Assembly (NCBI GenBank): GCA_963740835.1
Contig: CAVUFH010000001.1
Span: forward strand, 62,001-126,000
Origin: CAVUFH01 sp963740835
Lineage (GTDB): Bacteria > Actinomycetota > Acidimicrobiia > IMCC26256 > PALSA-610
Direction: 5' to 3'
DNA length: 64,000 nucleotides
Position numbers and translations under genes: made by a program. Each line of letters opens with the position of its first letter. The stretch's first letter is position 1. Under the pieces are notes generated by a model. It did no database searches. It was not told where the DNA came from and saw nothing but the letters and a program-made list of their open reading frames with translations. Below are positions 35,001 through 41,896 of the stretch, piece after piece.

Positions 35001-36820
35001 TCGCGGCCTTCGACCACCGGCACGTGTTCCTCGATCCGGATCCCGATGCGGCCGTGTCGTTCGCGGAGCGCACGCGGTTGTTCGAGCTGCCCCGGTCCTC
35101 GTGGGACGACTACGACCGCACTCTGATCTCATCCGGCGGCGGCGTGTTCGCGCGCACGGCCAAGGCGATCACGATCACGGCCGAGGTGCGCGCGCGGTTC
35201 GGGATTCCCGAAGACGTCGAGCAACTGACGCCCAACGAACTGATCGCGCGCGTGCTGTGCGCACCGGTCGACCTCTTGTGGAACGGCGGGATCGGTACGT
35301 TCGTGAAGGCGCGCACCGAGTCCAACAACGAAGTCGGCGACAAGGCCAACGATGCGATCCGCGCCAACGGCGCCGATCTGCGGTGTCGTGTCGTCGGCGA
35401 GGGCGGCAACCTCGGGCTGACCCAACGAGGGCGCGTCGAGTTCGCACTCGCGGGCGGCCTCGTCAATACGGACGCGATCGACAACAGCGCGGGCGTCGAC
35501 ATGTCGGACCACGAGGTCAACCTGAAGATCCTGCTCGACGGCGTCGTGCGGTGCGGGCAACTCACCGTGGCGGAACGCAACGATCTGCTCAAGGCGATGA
35601 GCGAGGAGGTCGCGCACCTCGTGCTGCGTGACAACTACCGGCAGACGCGCGCGCTCGCCAACGCACGCGTCCAAGCCGCCGACATGGAAGACGTGCACGC
35701 TCGGTTCATCCGCGCGCTCGAGCTGGCCGGCGACCTCAACCGCTCGGTGGAGGCGCTCCCGAGCGACGAAGAGCTCACGGATCGACGGGCGGCCGGACTC
35801 GGGCTCACGACGCCGGAGCTCGCGGTCCTGCTCGCGTACGCCAAGATCGCACTGCAGGACGACGTGCTCGCGAGCGCGCTCCCCGACGACCCGGACTTCG
35901 CCTCCGTGCTCGCCGAGTACTTCCCACCCGAGGTGCGCGACCGCTACGCGGCGCCGATCGCTACGCACCAACTGCGGCGCGAGATCATCGTCACCGCGTT
36001 GGTCAACGGGATGGTGAACCGGGCCGGCTCCACCTTCGCGTTCCGCCTCGCCGAGGAAACCGGTGCGTCAGCCGACGAGATCGTGCGCGCGCACGAGGCT
36101 GCGCGCGTCGTCTTCCGGCAGTCGGAGCTGTGGAGCGAGATCGAGCAGCTCGACGGAAACGTTGCCGCCGACACGCAGACGTCGATGTACCTCGAGTCCC
36201 GCAAGATGATCGAGCGGGCCAGCCGGTGGTTCCTGCGCTACCGGAAGCGCCCGCTGGCAGTGCGGGCGACCGTCGACGCGCTGCAACCCGGCGTGGATCG
36301 GCTCACGGTGGTGCTGCCCGGGCTCCTGTGCGGGAGCGAGCGGGACTGGTACGACGAGGAGAGCGCGCGCCTCGCCGGCGTCGGCGTCCCACTGGCGCTC
36401 GCGCAGCGGGTCGCAACACTCGATGCGCTGCACACCGCGCTCGACATCACCTACCTCGCCGCGGCGAAGGGGCGTACCGTCGACGACGTCGCCGCGCTGT
36501 TCTGCGTCGTCGGCAACCGGCTCGCGCTCGACTGGCTCCGGGATCGCGCGGTCGACCTCCCGCGCAACGACCGCTGGCAGGCACTCTCCCGCCGCGCGCT
36601 TCTCGAGGACATCGACGGCGAGCACCGCCGCATCACGAGTCTGATCCTCGGCACGACCGACCCAGGGTTCGAACCCGCGCACGCCTACGACGTGTGGGCC
36701 GAGAGCGAGCGGGCGCGCATCGACCGCATGCTCGCGCTCCTCGATGACATCCGCACCCACGGCGTCTTCGACCTCGCGACGCTGTCGGTCGCCCTCCGCG
36801 AGCTCCGCTCCCTCGCGTAA
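32072..36820 (+). CDS. gdh: NAD-specific glutamate dehydrogenase, large (about 180 kDa) type
   Basis: 1582 aa from GTG 32072, the typical length of the large bacterial NAD-GDH. The N-terminal half contains regulatory ACT-like segments (NDDMPFLVDSVTMELERH near residue 80). The catalytic part has RGGIRWSDRREDFRTEILGLMKAQ near 790, the lysine motif IVPSGAKGGFVLKRPP near 815, SGGSTGYDHKKMGITARGAW near 920 and GIGDMSGDVFGNGMLLS near 955. It interconverts glutamate and 2-oxoglutarate with NAD, usually in the catabolic direction. It is a single gene, intact over 4.7 kb, and ends at the second 49-bp inverted repeat. Confidence 0.95.
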   Translation: MVSSGDQEFEAFHRSYYAQVPAEDLEHRNADELRAVARCHWDLAQQRAPGSATVRVFAPKRAEDGWEAGHTIVQIVNDDMPFLVDSVTMELERHDLGLHLVVHPIVRVRRDSAGQLLGLATGGRDDPDGREATVLESFLYVEVDRETDPALIAGLTTDLERVLGDVRAATEDWLKMLARLRQVVEELRNAPPAIDTEDLAEGTEFLQWMGDQHFTFLGCRSYDLLRENAEDVLRAVPGTGLGILRGGSVGASRSFAALPPDIRARARERSLLVLTKANRRSTVHRPTYLDYVGVRRFDENGEVVGEHRFLGLFTSSAYNANPIDVPLLRRKVAALIERAGFLPASHDQKDLIAILESYPRDDLFQISVESLYANAMGILRLQERRHVRIFLNREVYGRFVSCIVFLPRDRYTTPVRTQIAAILTEAFQAQSHEWNVRLGESVLARLHFVLHVDPRHPLPSDLEALETEVAAATRAWVDDFRETLIATRGEETALDVLHEWGDAFPAAYRDDFDATETMADLVLLQSLAAERALAVRLSPRDAQYADLKLYGAGTQPSLSDVLPSLTNMGVTVDDERPYDIQPRGLPRRWIKHFRLRVPPHAIATGAVGDLFEDAFLAVLSGAVEDDGFNRLVLLAGLSWREVTLLRAYSRYLRQIGTLYSQTYVSEALAAHPDIARALVELFVNRLDPWLDGQGDTDRLVDQLEAALDAVTALDEDRILRSVMHLVLATLRTNWFQAAPGDPPPTRVVVKLDPTRIPDAPLPRPLYEIFVYAPRFEALHLRAGRVARGGIRWSDRREDFRTEILGLMKAQRVKNVVIVPSGAKGGFVLKRPPADRDALAAEVEACYREFMGGLLDVTDNLHDGTVVPPPRVVRYDGDDPYLVVAADRGTATFSDIANEIATARGFWLGDAFASGGSTGYDHKKMGITARGAWVSVTRHFRELGIDVQNTDFTVLGIGDMSGDVFGNGMLLSRHIRLVAAFDHRHVFLDPDPDAAVSFAERTRLFELPRSSWDDYDRTLISSGGGVFARTAKAITITAEVRARFGIPEDVEQLTPNELIARVLCAPVDLLWNGGIGTFVKARTESNNEVGDKANDAIRANGADLRCRVVGEGGNLGLTQRGRVEFALAGGLVNTDAIDNSAGVDMSDHEVNLKILLDGVVRCGQLTVAERNDLLKAMSEEVAHLVLRDNYRQTRALANARVQAADMEDVHARFIRALELAGDLNRSVEALPSDEELTDRRAAGLGLTTPELAVLLAYAKIALQDDVLASALPDDPDFASVLAEYFPPEVRDRYAAPIATHQLRREIIVTALVNGMVNRAGSTFAFRLAEETGASADEIVRAHEAARVVFRQSELWSEIEQLDGNVAADTQTSMYLESRKMIERASRWFLRYRKRPLAVRATVDALQPGVDRLTVVLPGLLCGSERDWYDEESARLAGVGVPLALAQRVATLDALHTALDITYLAAAKGRTVDDVAALFCVVGNRLALDWLRDRAVDLPRNDRWQALSRRALLEDIDGEHRRITSLILGTTDPGFEPAHAYDVWAESERARIDRMLALLDDIRTHGVFDLATLSVALRELRSLA

Positions 36821-36826
36821 CCGGTG

Positions 36827-36875
36827 GTTTTGGCGACATTTCGCGACCGCCACGGTCGCCGTTTGTCGCAAGAAC
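36827..36875. terminator. 49-bp nested inverted repeat between convergent genes (copy 2)
   Basis: Same plan as 23721-23769. The left outer arm GTTTTGGCGACA is identical. Inner arms GCGACCG (36843-36849) and CGGTCGC (36853-36859) surround a CCA loop. The right outer arm TGTCGCAAGAAC differs from perfect pairing at two bases. It lies between the stops of gdh and the acetyltransferase, which converge. Confidence 0.65.
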
Positions 36876-36881
36876 TTGCGT

Positions 36882-38060
36882 TCAGCGGGGGTAGACCTCG
36901 AAGACCGTCGCGGAACCCATGCCACCGCCCGCGCACATGCTCGCGACGCCGATGCCACCGCCTCGCCGGGCGAGCTCGAACATCGTCGTCATGATCATGC
37001 GAGCACCCGTGGCCGCAACCGGGTGACCCAACGAGCAACCGGAGCCGTTGACGTTGGTGATGTCTTCGCTGAGCCCGAGCTGACGGCACGTTGCCACCGG
37101 GACCGACGCGAACGCCTCGTTGATCTCGACGAGATCGGCGTCGGCGACCGTCATGCCCGCGCGTTGCAGCGCCTTCGGGATCGCGAAGATCGGTCCGGAA
37201 CCGGTGTCGCGCGGCTCGCAACCGATCGACGCCCACGAGAGGATCTTGCCGAGCGGCTTGAGGCCGTGCGCTTCCGCGTACTCGCTGTCGACGAGCACCA
37301 TCGCGGCACCCGCGTCGTTGATCCCGGACGCGTTACCGGCGGTGACGCCGAAGCCTTCGATCTCCGGGTGGAGCTGCTTGAGGCTGCCGAGCTTCTCCAT
37401 GCTGGTCTCGCGGCGCGGGTGCTCGTCGACGTCGAACTTCTTGGTCGTGCCGTCACGCAGCGTCACTTCGATCGGGAAGATCTCTTCCTGCAGCCGGCCT
37501 TCGTCGATCGCCTGCACCGCGCGCATGTGCGACCGGTACGCCCACGCGTCCATGTCTTCGCGCGTGAGGCCGTACTTGTCTGCGGTGTTCTGACCGACCG
37601 TGATCGACATGTCGAACGCGGGCGCGTCCGCCGTCTCGGGGTGGCTGGGTGACATCCACGGCGCGAGCTCGTCGCCGGGAAGGACCCGCTTCATCGAGTT
37701 CGGCGAGGTGGACAGCGACTCCGCGCCACCGACGATGAGGACGTCGTCCATTCCGGCCATGATGCTCGCCGCACCGGACTGCACCGGTGCCATCCCCGAC
37801 GCGCAGTGCCGGTTGAACGCGACGCCGGGCACTTCGGTGAGGCCGAGCTCGATGGCCGCGTAGCGGGCGATGTCGCCACCGCCTTGCAGCACCTCGCCCA
37901 TCATCATGTCGTCGACGTCGCCACCGGGGATGCCCGAGCGCTTCAGCGCCTCGCCGGCCGACCACTTCGCGAGGTCGAACGCGCTGACGTCGACGAGCGT
38001 GCCCCTACGAGCAGTCCCGATCGCCGTACGCGCCGCGGAAACGATGACGGCATCACCCAT
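36882..38060 (-). CDS. Acetyl-CoA acetyltransferase (thiolase)
   Basis: 392 aa from ATG 38060, which has GGAGGAG eight bases upstream. All thiolase catalytic residues are present: the nucleophilic Cys in FNRHCASGMAPVQSGA near residue 89, the His in GSGCSLGHPVAATGAR near 345, and the second Cys in SMCAGGGMGSA near 380. The length and ADxGxAVxxAART-like start (DAVIVSAARTAIG) fit degradative or biosynthetic acetyl-CoA acyltransferases, FadA-like. It releases or condenses acetyl-CoA in beta-oxidation. The operator-like site at 38105 lies 45 bases upstream. Confidence 0.93.
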   Translation of the reverse strand: MGDAVIVSAARTAIGTARRGTLVDVSAFDLAKWSAGEALKRSGIPGGDVDDMMMGEVLQGGGDIARYAAIELGLTEVPGVAFNRHCASGMAPVQSGAASIMAGMDDVLIVGGAESLSTSPNSMKRVLPGDELAPWMSPSHPETADAPAFDMSITVGQNTADKYGLTREDMDAWAYRSHMRAVQAIDEGRLQEEIFPIEVTLRDGTTKKFDVDEHPRRETSMEKLGSLKQLHPEIEGFGVTAGNASGINDAGAAMVLVDSEYAEAHGLKPLGKILSWASIGCEPRDTGSGPIFAIPKALQRAGMTVADADLVEINEAFASVPVATCRQLGLSEDITNVNGSGCSLGHPVAATGARMIMTTMFELARRGGGIGVASMCAGGGMGSATVFEVYPR

Positions 38061-38104
38061 GACCAGCTCCTCCGGAGGTCTCTGTCTGCGGCGGCGAGCG
38101 TAGC

Positions 38105-38118
38105 TGACGTATGTGTCA
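38105..38118. promoter_or_regulatory. Operator-like palindrome TGACGTATGTGTCA
   Basis: A 14-bp TGAC-N6-GTCA site 45 bases upstream of the thiolase ATG, in the divergent region shared with the small gene at 38166. Its right half (TGTGTCAGG) is duplicated by the 18-bp tandem repeat that follows. Read on the minus strand a TACGCT hexamer just downstream could be the -10 element. Confidence 0.45.
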
Positions 38119-38147
38119 GGTCGCTCCAGTGTGTCAGGTCGCTCCAG
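38112..38147 (+). repeat. Perfect 18-bp tandem duplication in a divergent promoter region
   Basis: TGTGTCAGGTCGCTCCAG occurs twice, 38112-38129 and 38130-38147, without a mismatch. The first copy overlaps the right half of the operator-like palindrome, so the duplication creates an extra half-site. It ends 18 bases before the ATG at 38166. Confidence 0.8.
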
Positions 38148-38165
38148 CTGCCACGATGGGCGCCC

Positions 38166-38635
38166 ATGGATCGCCCCGAGATCGAAGCGGAGATCGCGAC
38201 TCACGCCGGTGAGCTCGATCGGCTCGGTGTCCTGCTCGAAGAGGGACCGCTCGGCCCTGATCTCCGCACCGAGCTGACCCTGCTCGCCCGGGCCGTGCTC
38301 CAGGTGCACGACCGGCAGATGCCGCTGATGGTCGCGTTGCAACGCGGCGACGATTCGCTCGACGAGCTGCGCGTCCCGCGCGCGAAGAAGTCGTCGACCG
38401 CGGCCACCGTTACGCGGCGCGCTGGCTGGGCAAGCAGATCGCCGACGGCGGCTTCCCCGACTACGACACCGACGCGGTTGTCGCCGTCGCCCTCGGTTCC
38501 CTGCTCGCGTACGCGGCCCAGAAGATCACCTTCAATGGCCCTCCCCTCGCCATCGACGAGACGAGGTTCGTCGACACGTGGGTCGAGGCGTGGCTCAGAG
38601 TCGCCAGCACCGCCGAACACGACCGCGACACCTGA
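38166..38635 (+). CDS. Conserved hypothetical protein, frameshifted
   Basis: Starts at ATG 38166 (MDRPEIEAEIATHAGELDRLGVLLEE) and reads well to DELRVP near residue 71. The continuation REEVVDRGHRYAARWLGKQIADG to a TGA at 38633-38635 is in another frame. A two-base change (or one added base) in the (CG)4 run at 38377-38384 would join the parts into a soluble, acidic protein of about 155 aa with no membrane segment. I recognise no domain. It shares a divergent promoter with the thiolase. The rest of the frame on either strand looks like shadow. Confidence 0.6.
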
Positions 38636-38650
38636 AGCCCAGCACGAACA

Positions 38651-39076
38651 TCAGGCACGTTCTTCGGGGGACGCCGTAGCGGTGACGCGCACGGTGAAGG
38701 GTTCGCCGTGGACGAACACGCCGAGCAGCGAGAACGGGACTTCGTCTTCGAGCGTCACCACCACTTCGTCGCCGACGACCTGGAGCGACACCCCGCGCAA
38801 GCCGGACGCGCGGTCGTCGCGGGTGAGGGTCTGGTTCGCGATGGCGCGGGCCCGTTCCGGGTCCAGGAGAACGATGCCCTCGGCCCGCAACGCGTGCTCG
38901 TCGACGCCGTTGGCGGCAGCGGTCGCGACCGAGTCCGCCATCGCCGACAACTCGCGCCGCGTCGCGATTCCCCGCCACAGATCGAGGCCCAGACCACCGA
39001 GGAAGAACACGACGACGCACAAGCCCAGCACCCAGAGCGTGACCGTGCCGCGCTCGTCGCGGACGCGAGCGCGCAT
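38651..39076 (-). CDS. TadG-like pilus-assembly protein (last gene of the Tad locus)
   Basis: 141 aa from ATG 39076, overlapping the preceding stop in TGATG. Begins RARVRDERGTVTLWVLGLCVVVFFLGGLGLDLWRG: a short basic cytosolic end, the ERGTVT-type motif that precedes the membrane helix in TadE/TadG-type pseudopilins, then one helix (about residues 10-32). The rest is a small extracytosolic domain. It is the shortest form of this family, without the long von Willebrand domain of classical TadG. Confidence 0.75.
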   Translation of the reverse strand: MRARVRDERGTVTLWVLGLCVVVFFLGGLGLDLWRGIATRRELSAMADSVATAAANGVDEHALRAEGIVLLDPERARAIANQTLTRDDRASGLRGVSLQVVGDEVVVTLEDEVPFSLLGVFVHGEPFTVRVTATASPEERA

Positions 39077-39495
39077 CACCGGCTCCGGTAGTCGTCGAGC
39101 CGGCGCTGCTGCGTCGCGGTGTACGTCCAGGCGCCCGCTTCCAACACCCCGGCGACCGCCATAGCCGGCATACGCACGCGCACGTCGACGGTGACGTAGT
39201 CGCCCCGGCCGACGCCGGCGCGTACCTGTACGTCGACATCCCCGGCCGCGATTCCGTAGTTCCGAGCGACACCGACCGCCACCAGGCGCGCCGCCGCCGG
39301 ATCGACCTGCGCGCGGAGCACCGCGGCGGACGCCGCTTCGCGCGCGGCGACAGTCGCCGCGTGCCGCCGCTCGGCCCACACCGGCAGTGTCGCGACGAGG
39401 ACGACGACGGGGAGCAGCAGGAATGCGATCGCGGCGACCCATTCGATCGCGACGAACCCTCGTTCCGAATCCATCGACGAGACTGCTCGGGTCAC
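39076..39495 (-). CDS. TadE-like minor pilin
   Basis: 139 aa from GTG 39495, which overlaps the preceding stop as GTGA; ATG 39474 is the alternative. The prepilin-type region is SERGFVAIEWVAAIAFLLLPVVVLVATLPVWAERR (key part GFVAIEW before the helix), with a conserved Glu five residues after the processing-site Gly. The rest is an extracytosolic domain (VTVDVRVRMPAMAVAG). It is one of two TadE-like genes in tandem. Confidence 0.75.
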   Translation of the reverse strand: MTRAVSSMDSERGFVAIEWVAAIAFLLLPVVVLVATLPVWAERRHAATVAAREAASAAVLRAQVDPAAARLVAVGVARNYGIAAGDVDVQVRAGVGRGDYVTVDVRVRMPAMAVAGVLEAGAWTYTATQQRRLDDYRSR

Positions 39496-39872
39496 GATTC
39501 GCCCTGCATCGTCGCGGTGAGCGAAATGCGCCACGGGGACACTACGAACGGCAGCCACGACGGCAGTGTTCCCTCGGCGCGCGCGACCATCGTGGCGCCC
39601 TCGGCTTCGCATGAGACGCGCACATCGCGTCCGAGTGCGCCGTGCAACAACCCGTCCACTACTTCCCGTGCCCGTTCCTCGCACTCGGGGCGCCCGCGAC
39701 CCGCGGGCGCGGCGGCCCGCACGCCCTCGTCGAGCGCGTCCCGCACCGCCCCGCGTGCATAGAGGTCGACCAGCAAGTTCGCGAACAGCACGAGCAGGAT
39801 GAGCGAGAGCCCGACGGTCGCGACGTACTGCACAGTCGCGAAGCCGTCTTCGTCGCGTCGCTGGCGACTCAC
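39492..39872 (-). CDS. TadE-like minor pilin
   Basis: 126 aa from GTG 39872, coupled to the preceding small pilin gene by GTGA. The processing region is RRDEDGFATVQYVATVGLSLILLVLFANLLVDLYARG (key part DGFATVQYV), a type IV prepilin-like Gly-Phe with one helix, followed by an extracytosolic domain with two Cys (ECEERAREV and VSCEAEG), which may form a disulfide. Confidence 0.75.
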   Translation of the reverse strand: MSRQRRDEDGFATVQYVATVGLSLILLVLFANLLVDLYARGAVRDALDEGVRAAAPAGRGRPECEERAREVVDGLLHGALGRDVRVSCEAEGATMVARAEGTLPSWLPFVVSPWRISLTATMQGES

Positions 39873-40069
39873 CCGATCAGCTGGCCGCGGATCCACTCCA
39901 CGATGTCGACGCCGAGCTGCTGCATGAGCGCCCAGATCGCGACCAGCGCGAGCACACCCAGCGCCGCGTTGCCGAGTAGCTCGGCTGTCGCCAGCCCGGT
40001 CTCGTCTCGACGCCTACCGTCAGTGTTCGTTTCGGTCTCGTCCATGTCTTGCATCGCTTGCTCTTCCAT
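39869..40069 (-). CDS. Small Flp/DUF4244-like pilin candidate
   Basis: 66 aa. An acidic, Gln/Met-rich leader (MEEQAMQDMDETETN) is followed by RRDETGLATAELLGNAALGV and one transmembrane helix, ending WIRGQLIG. The TGLATAEL segment with Glu at +5 from Gly is the Flp prepilin cleavage site pattern. An AGGAGA ribosome-binding site precedes the ATG. In this operon position it is the most likely major pilin subunit, although it is longer at the N-terminus than classical Flp. Confidence 0.75.
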   Translation of the reverse strand: MEEQAMQDMDETETNTDGRRRDETGLATAELLGNAALGVLALVAIWALMQQLGVDIVEWIRGQLIG

Positions 40070-40079
40070 GAGGTCTCCT

Positions 40080-41012
40080 TCATCGGTTCCCGAGGACGAT
40101 CGACGGCAATGGCGCCGCGATGAACAGCAACATGATCGGAGCGAGGATCGCGATCGTCGGAACGAGCATCGCGGCTCGTCGCCGCACCGCGTCCTTGTGC
40201 ATCTGTTCCCGACGCGCGTCGCGCACGTCCTCGCTCAACGACAACAGCGCGCGCCCGAGATCCGCGCCTCGCTCCGAGCTCGCAGCCAACAGGTGGTACG
40301 TCCGCGCCGCGCTCGGCTCGGGCGTGTTCTCGGCCGCGCGCCGGAACGCGTCGACCTCGCTCACGCCGTGCCGGATCGCACCGAGCAGCGAGCCCAACTC
40401 CTCGACGACGACGCCTCGCCCGCGGTCGACGACGCGCTGCACGGCTTGGATCGGACCCGAACCCGTGCGCACGTGCATCGCCAGCAAATGGTTGACCGTG
40501 TAGAGCTCTTGGCGGATGCGCGCCGCGCGCTCCGTCACCGCGCGTTCGAGCCGCTTGCGCGTGCGCGTCGAACCGACGGCATAGCCCGCAACCGCAGTGA
40601 CCAGCACCGCGAGCGCGGAGTGCGTGAGAACCGCGACACCCAACCCGCCGGCAGCCGCGACCACCGCGCCCTCCCCGATCTGCCGAGTGCGGAATTCGTC
40701 CGGCGTCGTGCCGTCGACACCCGCCTGCCGCAGGAGCCGAGCGAGGCGCTCGTCGCCCCAACCGTGCGCCCGCCCGAGGTGCGGCAGGATCGCGCGCAGC
40801 GGTGGCCCGAAGAGGCGGCTGACGACGCCATGTGTGGGGATCGCACCGCGCGACGGGATGACGTCGGCCGGGTGACCGAGCGCCGCCCGGGCGACCAGCG
40901 TGTACGGCCGGACGCGGCCTGCGAGCCGCCGGGTCGGCGGCACCGCCAAGGATGCAATCGCGGCCGCGGCACCGCCGATGGCGCCTGCGGCCAGGAGCAC
41001 GAGTGCGTTCAT
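40080..41012 (-). CDS. tadC: TadC-like type II/IV secretion inner-membrane protein
   Basis: 310 aa from ATG 41012 (ATGA overlap with the TadB-like gene). A T2SSF-type domain is seen as an array of helices with LERAVTERAARIRQELYTVNHLLAMHVRTGSGPIQAVQ (key part LLAMHVRTGSGPIQAV) near residues 155-190 and LAASSERGADLGRALLSLSEDVR near 240, between N-terminal and C-terminal membrane helices. With TadB it forms the membrane platform on which the TadA ATPase drives pilus assembly. Confidence 0.85.
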   Translation of the reverse strand: MNALVLLAAGAIGGAAAAIASLAVPPTRRLAGRVRPYTLVARAALGHPADVIPSRGAIPTHGVVSRLFGPPLRAILPHLGRAHGWGDERLARLLRQAGVDGTTPDEFRTRQIGEGAVVAAAGGLGVAVLTHSALAVLVTAVAGYAVGSTRTRKRLERAVTERAARIRQELYTVNHLLAMHVRTGSGPIQAVQRVVDRGRGVVVEELGSLLGAIRHGVSEVDAFRRAAENTPEPSAARTYHLLAASSERGADLGRALLSLSEDVRDARREQMHKDAVRRRAAMLVPTIAILAPIMLLFIAAPLPSIVLGNR

Positions 41013-41896
41013 CGGGCCGCGCTCCGGCTCGGGAAAACGCGTTCGTCGCCCTGCTGCCGGCCGAGTCGCCCGAGCACGACGACGCCGACCGCCGACAACG
41101 CGGCGGCGAGCAGCACGGTCACCGCGCCACCGCCGGATCGGTAGAAGTCCCGAAACGCACCCGGTCGGGCGGTGAGTGCGACGAGCACGAGCCAAGGCAT
41201 GACAACGACGGCTCGGGCGTTGATCCGCATCTCGAGCCCTTCGGTCTCGAGTTCTTCCAGCAACTTCAAGTCCTTGGTTGTCGCGTCGACGAGGTCTTCG
41301 AGGATCGTGCGGACGATGCTGCCGCCGCGCTCGTGGGCGAGGATGAGCACCTCGAGCACGCGGTCACTCGTCGGATCGGCCAGCTCCTCCTTGACGATCT
41401 CGAGCGCGGGCCCGGTCCCGACGACGCGCGCAAGTTCCGGGAATCGGGCGAACGCCTCTCGTAGTGTCGGTGGGCCGCCGGTCGCGAGCACGTTGACCGC
41501 TTGTGTCAAGGAGCGTCCGGCCGAGATCGAGGCGAGCAGGTCCCGGAGCCCGTCGGGCCACGCCGCCAACACCGCGCGCACGCGCATCGTGCGGCGGTGG
41601 CCGAAGTACGCGCGCGGCACCAGCGCGAGCGAGACGGCGGGTACGACCGCGACGATCACCGAACCGGTCAGCGCGGCCAGCACGACGAGCGCCAACGCGC
41701 CGACGCCCAACGACGCCGATACGAACTGTCGCGGCGTCAAACCCACGCCCGCCTGCTGCAACCAGATCCGCGTACGTTCGGCCCGGTGCCCGCGCTCGAC
41801 ACGCCGGCGCGGTCGCCGTTCGGGGAGCAGGCCGCCGAGCGCGGCAGCAAGCAGCGCGCAGGACGTCCCGATGCACAATGCGGCGAGCAGTCTCAC
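41009..41896 (-). CDS. tadB: TadB-like type II/IV secretion inner-membrane protein
   Basis: 295 aa from GTG 41896, coupled by GTGA to the ATPase gene. Two N-terminal helices, the T2SSF domain WPDGLRDLLASISAGRSLTQAVNVLA near residues 110-135 and LAHERGGSIVRTILEDLVDA near 195-215, then C-terminal helices. Together with the TadC-like product it makes the assembly platform of the Tad pilus. Confidence 0.88.
   Translation of the reverse strand: MRLLAALCIGTSCALLAAALGGLLPERRPRRRVERGHRAERTRIWLQQAGVGLTPRQFVSASLGVGALALVVLAALTGSVIVAVVPAVSLALVPRAYFGHRRTMRVRAVLAAWPDGLRDLLASISAGRSLTQAVNVLATGGPPTLREAFARFPELARVVGTGPALEIVKEELADPTSDRVLEVLILAHERGGSIVRTILEDLVDATTKDLKLLEELETEGLEMRINARAVVVMPWLVLVALTARPGAFRDFYRSGGGAVTVLLAAALSAVGVVVLGRLGRQQGDERVFPSRSAAR

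Noticed and set aside
32825..35971. Minus-strand ORFs opposite gdh
   Set aside because: They lie wholly within a complete 1582-codon enzyme gene and show no domain.
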